Below, in pieces: positions 23,442-33,020 of a DNA stretch of 64,000 nt. The DNA is from Pseudomonas fortuita. GTDB lineage: Bacteria > Pseudomonadota > Gammaproteobacteria > Pseudomonadales > Pseudomonadaceae. The notes below the pieces were generated by a model. The model made no database searches. It was not told where the DNA came from and saw only the letters and a list, made by a program, of their open reading frames with translations. The DNA lies in the NCBI RefSeq assembly GCF_026898135.2, contig NZ_CP114035.2:3823501-3887500 (forward strand), in the 5' to 3' direction. How positions within the stretch are numbered: the stretch's first letter is position 1; each line of letters starts with the position of its first letter. The translations under genes and the position numbers were made by a program.

Positions 23442-24524
23442 TTAACGCTTCATGCACCGCTGATAGCGCTCGTCCACCCGCCCGGCAAACCACGCCGTGG
23501 TCAACTTGCGGGTGATCTTGGGGCTCTTCAGTTCGATCCCCGGCAATACCGCCCGCGGCACAGGTTTACCGGCCTTGGCATCTGCCAGGGCAAACACCCC
23601 GCTGTACAACTTGCTGTCCTCGAACGCCAGGCTGTCGCCCTCTTCCAGCTGGCTGCGAATCTGCGGGTTACGCAGCCCCAGCTTCGCCCCCAGCTTTCTT
23701 GCGGCTTGCTCGGTGGCACCTGGCATGATCGCCCCCGGTGCAATCAGGTCGCCGTCCAAGGCAAGCGGCACGCCGGTCGCCTTGCCCAATGCGGCCTGGA
23801 ACGCCGCGTTGCGGCTGGCGTACCAGCCCGCGTTGAAATCGGCAAAACGGTAGAGCTGGCGTTCGTAACTGGCGGGGTAGCCCAACAGGTGGGCGATGCC
23901 GAAGTACATGCCGCCGCGCCGCGTGAACACCTCCTGGCGAATCGTGCCGTCATGGCTGTAGGGATACGCCTGCGCATGCTTTTCGGCGAAGTCGATGCTG
24001 ACCTGCATCGGCCCGCCGGTGCGCACCGGGTTCAGCCCGTCCAGCAAGGTCTTGCCCAGCGGTACACGGGCGATGACCTCGTCGTAAAGCTCGCTCAGTT
24101 GCTTCTCGCTGCGCACCGCCTGCAAACGCTGCTGGTAGCTCTGGCCGTTACCGGAGGGCGCCTTGAGCGCACCGTCAACCAATAGCCTGGGGATATGCAA
24201 GCGCCCGGCACGGCGGTCGATTTCCTCGCGGGCGATACGCCCCAGGTTGGGCACCTGCGGGTCGGCAGTGAACGTGGATTCCTGCTCGGTCACCGCCAAT
24301 ACAGCGCACAAATTGCTTTTGCTCGGCGTAATACGCTGGGCCTCGAACGCCACTTGGATGTCCTTGGCCCAGCCTTCGCGGTCCTTGGCCTGCGCAGGCA
24401 GCAACCGCAACAGCTGGGCGCGGACTTTGGCCGGGTCCGCCTCGGGCGCTTCTTCACGGCGCCCGGCACAGCCTTGCAGCAGCGCCAGCGCCATCAACCC
24501 GGCAGCCAGTAACCGGCCGTTCAG
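23442..24524 (-). CDS. DUF1615 family lipoprotein
   Basis: About 360 residues. The lipobox LLQGC is followed by a Glu/Ala-rich linker and a large domain with TEQESTFTADP, RRGGMYFGIAHLLGYPASY and FNAGWYASRNAAFQAALG, typical of the DUF1615 family. An ATG at 24494 or TTG at 24497 would leave only about nine residues before the lipid-bearing Cys, too short for export. A CTG at 24524 overlapping the upstream stop (CTGA) gives MNGRLLAAGLMALALLQGC, a proper type II signal. I therefore set the start there, tentatively. Function unknown; probably envelope-associated. Confidence 0.8.
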   Translation of the reverse strand: MNGRLLAAGLMALALLQGCAGRREEAPEADPAKVRAQLLRLLPAQAKDREGWAKDIQVAFEAQRITPSKSNLCAVLAVTEQESTFTADPQVPNLGRIAREEIDRRAGRLHIPRLLVDGALKAPSGNGQSYQQRLQAVRSEKQLSELYDEVIARVPLGKTLLDGLNPVRTGGPMQVSIDFAEKHAQAYPYSHDGTIRQEVFTRRGGMYFGIAHLLGYPASYERQLYRFADFNAGWYASRNAAFQAALGKATGVPLALDGDLIAPGAIMPGATEQAARKLGAKLGLRNPQIRSQLEEGDSLAFEDSKLYSGVFALADAKAGKPVPRAVLPGIELKSPKITRKLTTAWFAGRVDERYQRCMKR

Positions 24525-25072
24525 GGCTGTTCACCGACCAGGTAGGTTTTGCTGATGTGGCGAAACAGCGGGTGGCCGGCGCTGCCCATCAATTCGAACA
24601 ACACCATCTCGCGGGTCACCACCTGCGCCCCGGCCTCACGCATGCGCGCCAGGCCCGCCGCCTTGCTGGCAGCGGTACGGCTGTCGCAGGCATCCTCGAC
24701 CACGAACACTTGCTTGCCCAAGGCCAGCAGGCCAAGCACCGTCTGCAGCACGCAGACATGGGTTTCCATACCACACACGATCACCTGCTCACGCGCCATC
24801 AGGCTCGCCGGCAGGCAACCGGCAGCCACACAGGAAAAATGGCTTTTCTCCACCACTTCGGCTGCCGGTGCTGCGGCCAGCAGTGGCGCCAAGGTATGCC
24901 CCAGGCCCTTGGGATACTGTTCGGAAATCACCGTCGGAAGCTCCAGCTCGGCGGTCGCCGCCAACAACCAGCGTGCCCGTGCCCGAGTACCCTCAGGGTC
25001 GCTCATGGCGTCGATGAGTTTTTCCTGGATGTCGACGACCAGCAGCGTGGCCTTGTGTGGATCGATCAGCAT
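24521..25072 (-). CDS. Isochorismatase-family cysteine hydrolase
   Basis: 183 residues with the catalytic triad of the superfamily visible: D14 (LLVVDIQEKL), K76 (VEKSHFSC) and C107 (GMETHVCVLQT). The compact single-domain form resembles YcaC/nicotinamidase-like hydrolases rather than siderophore isochorismate lyases, so the substrate is open (an amide is most likely). Start ATG 25072 after AAGGGGCGG; an upstream ATG at 25129 lacks such a site. Four-base overlap with the downstream lipoprotein. Confidence 0.85.
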   Translation of the reverse strand: MLIDPHKATLLVVDIQEKLIDAMSDPEGTRARARWLLAATAELELPTVISEQYPKGLGHTLAPLLAAAPAAEVVEKSHFSCVAAGCLPASLMAREQVIVCGMETHVCVLQTVLGLLALGKQVFVVEDACDSRTAASKAAGLARMREAGAQVVTREMVLFELMGSAGHPLFRHISKTYLVGEQP

Positions 25073-25129
25073 TGTCCGCCCCTTGCCTGGGAAAAGGCCT
25101 AGCCTCCCCCAGGCAAGCGGTGACGTCAA

Positions 25130-25849
25130 TCAGGCAGAAAGCCGAAGCGGTTCCAGTGAAGCCGTGAGCGCGCCAAGCACGTTGTCCTCCTGCTCATGGA
25201 TGAAGAAGTGGCCACCGGGAAACATCTGCAGCGAGAACTCGGCTTGGGTTTCCTGGCGCCAGGCCTGCAATTGCTCGTCGCTGGCCCGGTCATCCGCCCC
25301 GCCCAGCACGTGCAGCGGGCACTGCAACGCCGCCCGCTGGCGGTAGGCGTATGTGCCGCAAAGCAGAAAATCGGCGCGCAGGGTAGGCAAGGTCAGGCTC
25401 ATCAGCTCGGCGTTGGCCAGCACTTCCTCAGGGGTACCCTGGAGTTCACGCAACTCGCGGATCAGCTCGGCGTCGCTCTTGGGCTCGCGCCAGTTCTTGC
25501 CGTCGTAGTCTTCGCGCCGGGAGGGTGCCGCCGTACCGCAGGCAAACAGGGCCAGCGGCGCGGGGCAGCCCAGCGCCTGCAGCTCATGCGCCAGCTCGAA
25601 GGCCAGCAATGCACCCAGGCTGTGGCCGAGCAACGCATAAGGGGCGCTCGTCGCCAGGCGCTGCTCGCTGGCCAGTTGCCGGGCCAGCACTTGCATGTCG
25701 GTGTGCAGCGGCTCGGCCATGCGTGCGCCGCGCCCGGGCAGCTCCACCGGGCGCACTTGCAACCAGGCGGGCAGTTTGCGCCGCCAGCGGTTGTAGACCA
25801 TGGCGCTGGCCCCGGAGTACGGCAGGCACAGCAGGTTCAGCGCGGTCAC
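25130..25849 (-). CDS. Type II thioesterase of the pyoverdine NRPS system
   Basis: 239-residue alpha/beta hydrolase. Catalytic S77 in GHSLGA, an Asp at 186-187 in GGADDRAS, and H214 in PGGHFFIH. Type II thioesterases remove wrongly loaded acyl groups from peptidyl carrier domains. GTG 25849 overlaps the mbtH stop (GTGA), so the two are co-translated; an earlier in-frame start would run through mbtH. The PvdS-type promoter ahead of mbtH ties it to pyoverdine. It is probably the counterpart of P. aeruginosa PvdG (inference). Confidence 0.92.
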   Translation of the reverse strand: MTALNLLCLPYSGASAMVYNRWRRKLPAWLQVRPVELPGRGARMAEPLHTDMQVLARQLASEQRLATSAPYALLGHSLGALLAFELAHELQALGCPAPLALFACGTAAPSRREDYDGKNWREPKSDAELIRELRELQGTPEEVLANAELMSLTLPTLRADFLLCGTYAYRQRAALQCPLHVLGGADDRASDEQLQAWRQETQAEFSLQMFPGGHFFIHEQEDNVLGALTASLEPLRLSA

Positions 25850-26064
25850 TGGGCGGCTTCGGCCATTTTCTGACGCAGGCTCAGCGGGCGCATGTCGGTC
25901 CACACCTCGTCGATGTAGGCCAGGCATTCCTTCTTCAAGCCGCTCTTGCCGACGGCACGCCAGCCGTTGGGGATGGCTTTGTAATCTGGCCAGATCGAGT
26001 ATTGCTCTTCGTGGTTGACCACTACCTGGAACTGAATATCGTCGCGGTCGAAAACGGAAGTCAT
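25846..26064 (-). CDS. MbtH-like protein
   Basis: 72 residues. The family signature is complete: [20 protein letters not shown] then [11 protein letters not shown]. MbtH-like proteins bind and activate NRPS adenylation domains. ATG 26064 is preceded by AAGGAGACAGGCA. First gene of the mbtH-thioesterase pair. Confidence 0.95.
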   Translation of the reverse strand: MTSVFDRDDIQFQVVVNHEEQYSIWPDYKAIPNGWRAVGKSGLKKECLAYIDEVWTDMRPLSLRQKMAEAAQ

Positions 26065-26124
26065 TGCCTGTCTCCTTGAATGATGAGTACCGCTGCACGC
26101 CTGGTGCAGAGGGCTTTCAAGTAG

Positions 26125-26148
26125 ACGTAGCACGCGGTGAAAAAATTA
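26125..26148 (-). promoter_or_regulatory. Iron-starvation (IS) box upstream of mbtH
   Basis: On the minus strand TAATT (26148-26144), 16 nt, CGT (26127-26125): one mismatch from TAAAT-N16-CGT. Position and spacing match the pvdA box at 15640. Confidence 0.72.
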
Positions 26149-26193
26149 GAGCAACTGGCGCGCCCCATGTGGGAGCGGTGCAGAAATCAAAGG

Positions 26194-26592
26194 TCAGGCA
26201 TCACGCAGCAGGTCGTGGGTATCGAGCAGACGGAAGGCTACCTGCGGGTTGCGCTCCAGCCCGCGGCGAATTGCCGCCGGGATCGACTGCCGGGTCTTGC
26301 GGCACAGACCCGGCTGGTCATCCAGTTCAATGACGATACCGCGCATGGTCCGCACTTCGTTGTAGCCGGGGGCAATGTGCACGCGGATGCCGAGGTTTTC
26401 GTACAGGCGTTGCTGCAGGCGTTGCAGGTCCTCGAAGTCCTTGAGGTTTTCCAGGCGTTCAAGCAGGCGCTTTTCTTCCTGTCGGGTCAGCAGGAGGATG
26501 CGCTGGGCCGCCTGCGGGTGATCGACCAAGTGTTCACGGCCGCAGTCGCAGGCACCAGGAGGGCAAGGTTGGCGCAGAGGGGGTGGTGTCAT
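26194..26592 (-). CDS. Hypothetical protein with Cys-rich N-terminus
   Basis: 132 residues from ATG 26592 (MTPPPLRQPCPPGACDCGRE). The CxxxxCxC cluster and early His could bind metal. A helical middle (RQEEKRLLERLENLKDFEDL) is followed by a domain with VHIAPGYNEVRTMRGIVIEL. Not recognised as a named family. It is divergent from purU. An upstream in-frame ATG at 26655 lacks a ribosome-binding site and lies in the AT-rich promoter region. Confidence 0.75.
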   Translation of the reverse strand: MTPPPLRQPCPPGACDCGREHLVDHPQAAQRILLLTRQEEKRLLERLENLKDFEDLQRLQQRLYENLGIRVHIAPGYNEVRTMRGIVIELDDQPGLCRKTRQSIPAAIRRGLERNPQVAFRLLDTHDLLRDA

Positions 26593-26701
26593 GGAGCAAG
26601 CATAGCCCGGCAAAGGCCTCGAAAAAAACTTTCCTGTCAGGATAAAAAATTTCACAAACCGCTAGACCCCTAGCCCTCATTTCGCCTATAAATCGCCAAA
26701 A

Positions 26702-26716
26702 GGAAATTTATATTCC
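26702..26716. promoter_or_regulatory. Short palindrome in the purU upstream region
   Basis: GGAA-ATTTATA-TTCC within the AT-rich 26640-26720 stretch, about 87 bp before purU. Candidate operator or promoter element; no regulator gene adjoins. Confidence 0.35.
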
Positions 26717-26802
26717 CGCGAAGAAACACCACTTTGCCCCTTGCGAAGCTTTTTTTGCCCTTGTGCCCGACCTGCCCCACTCCATCACGAGGCCTACCCG
26801 AC

Positions 26803-27669
26803 ATGCACCCCGCTCCCGATCACTTCATCCTGCGCGTCAGTTGCCCGGCCGTGTCCGGCATCGTCGCCGCAGTGACCACCTACCTGGCCGAGCACGGTTG
26901 CTACATCAGCGAGATGGCGCAGTTCGACGACGAGGACAATGGGCGCTTCTTCATGCGCGCGGTGTTTCGCTTCAACACCGGTATCCGTGGTGATACGCCG
27001 CAACTGGAGGCAGGCTTTACCGACGTGGCCCAGCGCTTCGGCATGCAGTGGAGCCTGCACAGTAGCGCCCGGCCGATGCGCGTGCTGCTGATGGTGAGCA
27101 AGTTCGACCACTGCCTGTCCGACCTGCTGTACCGCCACGCCAAGGGCGAGCTGGACATGCACATTACCGCTGTGGTCTCCAACCACCTGGACCTGCGCCC
27201 GATGGCCGAGCGCCAGGGTATCCGCTTCGTCTACCTGCCGGTGACCAAAGACACCAAGGCCGAACAGGAAGCCGCGCTGCTGCGCATCGTCGAGGACACT
27301 GGCACCGAACTAGTGGTGCTGGCGCGCTACATGCAAATCCTCTCCGATGACCTGTGCCGGCAGCTGTCGGGGCGGGCGATCAACATCCATCACTCGTTCC
27401 TGCCCGGTTTCAAAGGTGCCAAGCCCTACCACCAGGCCTATCAGCGCGGGGTCAAACTGATCGGCGCCACCGCCCACTACGTGACCAGCGACCTGGACGA
27501 GGGCCCGATCATCGAGCAGGAAGTGCAGCGCGTGGACCACGCCTACGCACCGGACGATCTGGTGGCCATCGGCCGCGACACCGAGACCATCGCCCTGTCC
27601 CGCGCCGTGAAATACCACCTGGAACACCGGGTGTTCCTTAACCACGACCGCACGGTGATCTTCAAATGA
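26803..27669 (+). CDS. purU: Formyltetrahydrofolate deformylase
   Basis: 288 residues. N-terminal ACT-type domain ([20 protein letters not shown]) and a C-terminal formyltransferase-like hydrolase domain with [20 protein letters not shown] followed by [18 protein letters not shown]. It hydrolyses 10-formyl-THF to formate and THF, freeing folate. ATG 26803 follows ACGAGG. Overlaps folD by ATGA. In this setting it should dispose of one-carbon units produced by oxidative demethylation. Confidence 0.95.
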   Translation: MHPAPDHFILRVSCPAVSGIVAAVTTYLAEHGCYISEMAQFDDEDNGRFFMRAVFRFNTGIRGDTPQLEAGFTDVAQRFGMQWSLHSSARPMRVLLMVSKFDHCLSDLLYRHAKGELDMHITAVVSNHLDLRPMAERQGIRFVYLPVTKDTKAEQEAALLRIVEDTGTELVVLARYMQILSDDLCRQLSGRAINIHHSFLPGFKGAKPYHQAYQRGVKLIGATAHYVTSDLDEGPIIEQEVQRVDHAYAPDDLVAIGRDTETIALSRAVKYHLEHRVFLNHDRTVIFK

Positions 27670-28559
27670 GCGCCCTTCTCAGCGTCAAGCTGATCGACGG
27701 CAAGGCCACCGCCGCGCGGGTGCTGGCCGAAGTGCGCGAGCAGGTGCTGGAACTGCGCCAGGGCGGCGTGCAACCCGGCCTGGCCGTGGTGCTGGTGGGC
27801 GCCGATGCCGCCAGCCACGTGTACGTACGCAACAAAGTGCTGCGCGCCGAAGAGGTGGGCATCCGCTCGCTGGAACATCGCCTGCACGCCGACACCACCC
27901 AGGCCCACCTGCTGACCTTGATCGACCGCCTGAACCGCGACCCGGAGGTAAACGGCATCCTCGTGCAACTGCCGTTGCCCGGGCACATCGACGAGCACCG
28001 TGTATTGCAAGCCATCAGCCCGTTCAAGGACGTGGACGGCTTCCACAGCGAGAACGTTGGTGGCCTGGCCCAAGGCCGCGATGTGCTCACCCCGTGCACC
28101 CCCAGCGCTTGCATGCGCCTGCTGCGCGACGCCTGTGGCGAGCTGCGCGGCAAGCATGCGGTGGTGGTCGGCCGCTCGAACATTGTCGGCAAACCCATGG
28201 CTGCCCTGCTGCTGCAGGCCGACTGTACGGTGACCGTGGTGCACTCGCACAGCCGCGACCTGCCAGCGCTTTGCCGCCAGGCCGACATCCTGGTGGCGGC
28301 AGTGGGCCAGCCACGGCTGATCGGTGCCGACTGGCTCAAGCCCGGCGCGATGGTGATCGACGTCGGCATCAACCGCGTCGATGACGGCGGCCACAGCCGC
28401 CTGGTCGGTGATGTCGACTTCGCCGCTGCCCTGCCCCAGGTCGCCGGCATTACTCCGGTGCCCGGCGGCGTCGGCCCGATGACCATCGCCTACCTGATGA
28501 AAAACACCCTGCTCGCCCTCGACCTGCAACAACAGGCCGCCCACCAGGAGCGCACCTGA
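27666..28559 (+). CDS. folD: Methylene-THF dehydrogenase/cyclohydrolase
   Basis: 297 residues. FolD motifs: [14 protein letters not shown] (catalytic Lys), [33 protein letters not shown] (NADP loop) and [11 protein letters not shown]. Converts 5,10-methylene-THF via methenyl-THF to 10-formyl-THF, PurU's substrate. Placement inside the sox cluster suggests a dedicated second copy. Its stop overlaps the next start (TGATG). Confidence 0.95.
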   Translation: MSALLSVKLIDGKATAARVLAEVREQVLELRQGGVQPGLAVVLVGADAASHVYVRNKVLRAEEVGIRSLEHRLHADTTQAHLLTLIDRLNRDPEVNGILVQLPLPGHIDEHRVLQAISPFKDVDGFHSENVGGLAQGRDVLTPCTPSACMRLLRDACGELRGKHAVVVGRSNIVGKPMAALLLQADCTVTVVHSHSRDLPALCRQADILVAAVGQPRLIGADWLKPGAMVIDVGINRVDDGGHSRLVGDVDFAAALPQVAGITPVPGGVGPMTIAYLMKNTLLALDLQQQAAHQERT

Positions 28560-29800
28560 TGCCTTTCGCCCTGCTGAAATACGGCCTGAGTGCCGACTAC
28601 CCGGTGGAGGTCGACCTGCCGCCACCGTGCGAACTCAAGCCACGCTATGACGTGGTGATCATTGGCGCCGGCGGCCATGGCCTGGCCATCGCCTACTACC
28701 TCGCCAGGTACCATGGCGTGACCAACGTCGCTGTGCTGGAAAAGGCCTACCTGGGCGGTGGCAATACCGCACGCAACACCGCGGTTATCCGCTCCAACTA
28801 CCTCACCAGCGAAGGTGTGCGCTTTTACGCAGAATCGGTGCGCATGTTCCAGAACCTGTCGAACGAGTTCGACTTCAACATCATGTATTCCGAGCGCGGC
28901 CAGCTCACCCTGGCGCACACCGATGCCACCGTGCGCGCCTTCCGCCAGCGGGCCGAAGTCAACAAGCACTTCGGCGGGCGCACCGAAATGATCGACCGCC
29001 AGCAGATTCGTGAACTGGTGCCCAGCCTTAACCTCGACCCCGGCCACCTGCCGGTGCTGGCGGGCCTTTGGCACATCGACGGCGCCACCGCGCGCCATGA
29101 CGCAGTCGCCTGGGGCTACGCCAAGCAGGCAGCCAAGCGTGGCGTGGAAATCCACCCGCTGACCGAAGTGCAGGACCTGCTGATTCGCAATGGCCGCATC
29201 GAAGCGGTCAAGACCAACCGTGGCACCGTACAGTGCGGCTGCGTGGTCCAGGCCGTGGCCGGCGCCAGTTCGCTGCTGATGGCCAAGGCTGGCATACGTG
29301 CGCCGATTCACACCTACCCGCTCCAGGCCATGGTCACGCAGCCGTTCAAGCCGTTCCTCGATCCGCTGGTCAGTTCGTCGGCACTGCACTGTTATGTGCA
29401 GCAGACCAGCCGTGGCGAGATCGTCTTTGGCGGCGGCTCCGACCCCTACCCGCTGTACAACACGCGCTCCACACTGGATCTCAAGGAAAGCCTGCTGGCC
29501 CACGCCATCGAGATGTTCCCGTTCATGGCCAACGCCAAGCTGATGCGCCAGTGGGCCGGGATGACCGACATGACCCCGGACTACAGCCCGATCATGGGCC
29601 TGTCGCCGGTGCACAACTACTACCTGGACGCCGGCTGGGGCACCTGGGGCTTCAAGGCCACGCCAATTTGCGGCAAGACCATGGCCGAGCTGGTGGCCAG
29701 CGGCGGCAAAGTGCCCGAAATGATCGCCCCCTTCGCTCTGGAGCGCTTCAGCCGCTTCCAGCAAGTCAACGAAATGGGCGCCACTGCGGCCAGCCACTAG
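28559..29800 (+). CDS. soxB: Sarcosine-oxidase-type beta subunit (FAD/FMN amine oxidase)
   Basis: 413 residues. FAD loop DVVIIGAGGHGLAIAYYLAR (31-50), RSNYLTSEGVRFYAESVRMF, and the TARHDAVAWGYA segment with H180, near the His that carries covalent FMN in SoxB. The preceding sequence is LAGLWHIDGATARHD, where most SoxB proteins I know have a QPRGG-like run, so the flavin/substrate pocket differs. Catalyses oxidative N-demethylation with O2 as part of a heterotetramer. The order purU-folD-B-D-A-G with overlaps marks one operon. Confidence 0.85.
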   Translation: MPFALLKYGLSADYPVEVDLPPPCELKPRYDVVIIGAGGHGLAIAYYLARYHGVTNVAVLEKAYLGGGNTARNTAVIRSNYLTSEGVRFYAESVRMFQNLSNEFDFNIMYSERGQLTLAHTDATVRAFRQRAEVNKHFGGRTEMIDRQQIRELVPSLNLDPGHLPVLAGLWHIDGATARHDAVAWGYAKQAAKRGVEIHPLTEVQDLLIRNGRIEAVKTNRGTVQCGCVVQAVAGASSLLMAKAGIRAPIHTYPLQAMVTQPFKPFLDPLVSSSALHCYVQQTSRGEIVFGGGSDPYPLYNTRSTLDLKESLLAHAIEMFPFMANAKLMRQWAGMTDMTPDYSPIMGLSPVHNYYLDAGWGTWGFKATPICGKTMAELVASGGKVPEMIAPFALERFSRFQQVNEMGATAASH

Positions 29801-29811
29801 GAGCAACGACA

Positions 29812-30117
29812 ATGAAGATCCTGACCTGCCCCTTGAACGGCCCGCGCAACATCAGCGAGTTCACCTACGGCGGCGAATTCAAGCACATGCCCGACCCGGC
29901 CCGCTGCAGCGATGCCGAGTGGGCAGACTACGTGTTCAACAGCGACAACCTGGCCGGGGTGGTGACCGAGTGGTGGCTGCACAACGCCTCCAGCTACTGG
30001 TTTCTGGCCGAGCGCCACACGGTGAGTGACCAGGTGCTGCGCACCTTCGACCCGAAAGCACTGTTCGACCGCCGTGTCGACTTCACCCCCGTTGCCACAC
30101 CGGAGATCGCCAGATGA
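29812..30117 (+). CDS. soxD: Sarcosine-oxidase-type delta subunit lacking most zinc ligands
   Basis: 101 residues. MKILTCPLNGPRNISEFTYG corresponds to the SoxD start, but the usual CPxCG is CPLNG: C6 remains and position 9 is Asn. In EWWLHNASSYWFLAERHT the His remains while the Cys that follows it is Ser. In sarcosine oxidases these residues bind a structural zinc. The gene is otherwise intact (GGAG ribosome-binding site, ATGA overlap with soxA), so the zinc site appears lost or replaced rather than the gene broken. Confidence 0.85.
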   Translation: MKILTCPLNGPRNISEFTYGGEFKHMPDPARCSDAEWADYVFNSDNLAGVVTEWWLHNASSYWFLAERHTVSDQVLRTFDPKALFDRRVDFTPVATPEIAR

Positions 30118-33017
30118 ACAGCCACACCCGCCTCCCTGCGCCCATGGGCCTGCTGATCGACCGCGAGCGGCCCCTGCGCTTCCAGTTCGATGGCCAGGCC
30201 TGCCAGGGCTTTGCCGGTGACACCATTGCCAGCGCCCTGCTCGGTAACGGCCGCTGGCTGCTGTCGCGTTCGTTCAAATACCATCGCCCACGCGGCCCGC
30301 TGAGCATGGCCGGGCAGGATGCCAACACCCTGGTGCAGTTGCCTGACGAACCCAACGTGCTGGCCGACCTGGAGGCCGCATGCGAGGGCCAGGTGGTCAC
30401 AGGGCAGAACTTCAACGGCAGCCTGGAGCATGACCGCGACGCCTGTCTGGGCAAGTTTTCACGCTTCATGCCGGTGGGCTTCTACTACCGCTCGTTCTAC
30501 AAGCCCAAGGGCATGTGGAAAGTGTGGGAACCGCTGATTCGCAAAAAGGCCGACCTGGGCGTGCTCGACCTTGGCTTCAAGCCGCAGTACTACGACAAAG
30601 CCTATCTGTTCGTCGATGTGGCGGTCATCGGCGGCGGCCCCGCCGGCCTGCGCGCCGCGCTGGACGCGGCCAATGCCGGGGCCAAGGTGCTGCTCATCGA
30701 ACAACAGCCGGTACTGGGAGGCTCGCTCACCTACGCCCGCTTCGACATCGCCGGCACCCGCGCCGCCAGCCTGCGCCAGGAGCTGTTGGCCGCCATCGAG
30801 GTCCACCCGAACATCCAGGTACTGCTGGATGCCACCTGCAACGGCTGGTTCACCGACAACTACTTGCCAGTGATCCAGCACACACGCTTGTACAAGGTGC
30901 GTGCCAGCCGTTGCCTGGTGGCAGCCGGTTCGTTCGACCAGCCGGTGGTGTTTCGCAATAACGACCTGCCGGGCGTGATGCTGACCAGCGCTGCCCAGCG
31001 GCTGATGAAGCTGTATGCGGTCAAGCCCGGCCAGCGCGCGGTGATCCTCACCGGCCACGATGACGGCTATCTGGCCGCCCTCGACTTGCAGGAGCAAGGC
31101 GTGGCCGTGGCCGCAGTGGTCGATATGCGCGCTGCGCCGGCCGATGCCGCACTGGCCGCCGAACTGAAGCGCCGCGATATCCCCGTGTACCTGGGCAGCA
31201 CGGTGTACGAAGCACTGCACGAAGCGGGTATGCGTCATGTGAACGGCGTGGACATTCGCCCGATCACCGGCCAGGGCAAGGTCGGCCCTCATGGCCTGCG
31301 CCTGGCTTGCGACCTGCTGTGCATGTCGGCGGGCTACATGCCGGTATACCAGCTGCTGTGCCAGGCCGGTGGCAAGTTGGCCTATGACGTCAACCGCGAC
31401 GAGTTCACCATCAGCGACCTGCCAGCCGGGTTGGGCATCGCCGGCTCGGTGAACGGCCGTCACGCGCTGACCAACGTGCTGGCCGATGCCACGCGCGAGG
31501 CTGCCGATGCAGTGGCAGCGCTGGGCCTGCAAGCGCCACCACAATCGGTGTTCAGCGCCGAAGCCAAGGTCAATTTCCCCTGGCCAATCTTTGCGCACCC
31601 CAAGGGCAAGGATTTCGTCGACTTCGACGAAGACCTGCAGGTGCGCGACATCGTCAACGCCACCCGCAGCGGCTATCGCGACGTGCAGTTGGTCAAGCGC
31701 TTTTCCACGGTCGGCATGGGCCCGTCCCAAGGCCGCCACTCGGCGCTGCCCACCGCACGCCTGGTAGCGCAGGCGACCGGCCGCAGCATCAGCGAGACCG
31801 GGGTGACTACTGCCCGCCCACCGTTCCAGGCAGAAAAGCTGGCGCATGTCGCCGGCCGTGCCTTCGACCCTTACCGGCAAACGCCAATGCACCGCCGCCA
31901 CTTGCAAGCCGGGGCGAAAATGATGCCTGCCGGCACCTGGCAACGCCCGGCCTACTACGGCAAGCCCGAGGAACGTGAGCGCTGCATGCAGGAAGAAGCC
32001 CGCCATGTGCGCGAAAAAGTCGGCCTGATCGACGTGTCTACCTTGGGCGGCCTGGACGTGCGCGGCCCAGACGCCGCAGAACTGCTGGAGCGCGTCTACA
32101 CCTTCGGCTTTGCCAAGCTGCCTGTCGGCCGCACCCGCTACGCGCTGATGACCAACGAACAGGGCGTGGTGATCGACGACGGCGTCTGCGCACGCCTGGG
32201 CGAGCAACACTTCTATGTCACCGCCACCACCAGCGGCGTGGACCGCATCTATCAACAGATGCTGAAGTGGAACGCGCAGTGGCGCCTGGACGTGGACATC
32301 ACCAACGTCACCGCCGCCCTGGCCGCGGTAAACCTGGCCGGGCCACTGTCACGCCAGGTGCTGGCCAAGGTGTGCGCTGACGTGGACCTGTCGGCCGAAG
32401 CCTTCCCCTACCTCGGCGTACGCCTGGGCAATGTAGCGGGCATCCCCGCACGCATCCTGCGGGTCGGCTTCGTCGGTGAGCTGGGCTACGAAGTGCATGT
32501 GCCGGCGCGCCATGCCGAGCGCCTGTGGGACGAACTGATGCAAGCCGGTGCAGGCCTGGGTATTCGCCCTTTCGGCGTCGAGACCCAGCGCCTGCTACGC
32601 CTGGAAAAAGGCCATGTGATCATCAGCCAGGATACCGACGGCATGACCCACCCGGCAGAGATCGACATGCAATGGGCCATCGGCCGCAAGAAGCCGTTCT
32701 TCGTCGGCAAGCGCTCCATCGAAATCCTTGAGGCGCAGCCGCTCAAGCGCAAGCTGGTCGGTTTCACCCTGCCGAAGGGCAGCCCGCAACCACTGGAGGG
32801 GCACCTGGTGCTGGACGGGCCGGACATCAGCGGCAACGTCACTTCCTGCGAATACTCGCAAACCGTAGGGCAGATCATCGGCCTGGCCTATGCCGGTGCC
32901 CACCAGGCCACCCCAGGCATGCACATCCCGATCCGCGTGCAGGGCGGCGCGATGGTGCAGGCCAAGGTGGTGCAACTGCCGTTCCACGATCCCGACAACC
33001 AGCGCCAGGAGCTCTGA
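30114..33017 (+). CDS. soxA: Sarcosine-oxidase-type alpha subunit
   Basis: 967 residues. The N-terminal ferredoxin-like domain lacks an iron-sulfur Cys set (LRFQFDGQACQGFAGDTIAS). A nucleotide-binding domain follows with VAVIGGGPAGLRAALDAANA (about 170-190), then CMSAGYMPVYQL. The C-terminal third is a folate-binding aminomethyltransferase domain (GLDVRGPDAAELLERVYTF, GELGYEVHVPA, THPAEIDMQWAIGRKKPFF). It holds THF to trap formaldehyde as 5,10-methylene-THF. Confidence 0.92.
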   Translation: MNSHTRLPAPMGLLIDRERPLRFQFDGQACQGFAGDTIASALLGNGRWLLSRSFKYHRPRGPLSMAGQDANTLVQLPDEPNVLADLEAACEGQVVTGQNFNGSLEHDRDACLGKFSRFMPVGFYYRSFYKPKGMWKVWEPLIRKKADLGVLDLGFKPQYYDKAYLFVDVAVIGGGPAGLRAALDAANAGAKVLLIEQQPVLGGSLTYARFDIAGTRAASLRQELLAAIEVHPNIQVLLDATCNGWFTDNYLPVIQHTRLYKVRASRCLVAAGSFDQPVVFRNNDLPGVMLTSAAQRLMKLYAVKPGQRAVILTGHDDGYLAALDLQEQGVAVAAVVDMRAAPADAALAAELKRRDIPVYLGSTVYEALHEAGMRHVNGVDIRPITGQGKVGPHGLRLACDLLCMSAGYMPVYQLLCQAGGKLAYDVNRDEFTISDLPAGLGIAGSVNGRHALTNVLADATREAADAVAALGLQAPPQSVFSAEAKVNFPWPIFAHPKGKDFVDFDEDLQVRDIVNATRSGYRDVQLVKRFSTVGMGPSQGRHSALPTARLVAQATGRSISETGVTTARPPFQAEKLAHVAGRAFDPYRQTPMHRRHLQAGAKMMPAGTWQRPAYYGKPEERERCMQEEARHVREKVGLIDVSTLGGLDVRGPDAAELLERVYTFGFAKLPVGRTRYALMTNEQGVVIDDGVCARLGEQHFYVTATTSGVDRIYQQMLKWNAQWRLDVDITNVTAALAAVNLAGPLSRQVLAKVCADVDLSAEAFPYLGVRLGNVAGIPARILRVGFVGELGYEVHVPARHAERLWDELMQAGAGLGIRPFGVETQRLLRLEKGHVIISQDTDGMTHPAEIDMQWAIGRKKPFFVGKRSIEILEAQPLKRKLVGFTLPKGSPQPLEGHLVLDGPDISGNVTSCEYSQTVGQIIGLAYAGAHQATPGMHIPIRVQGGAMVQAKVVQLPFHDPDNQRQEL

Positions 33018-33020
33018 GCC

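Noticed and set aside
24521..25072. Siderophore-type isochorismatase (EntB/PhzD function)
   Set aside because: It is a single short hydrolase domain without a carrier protein, and pyoverdine does not need isochorismate, so only the family name is kept.
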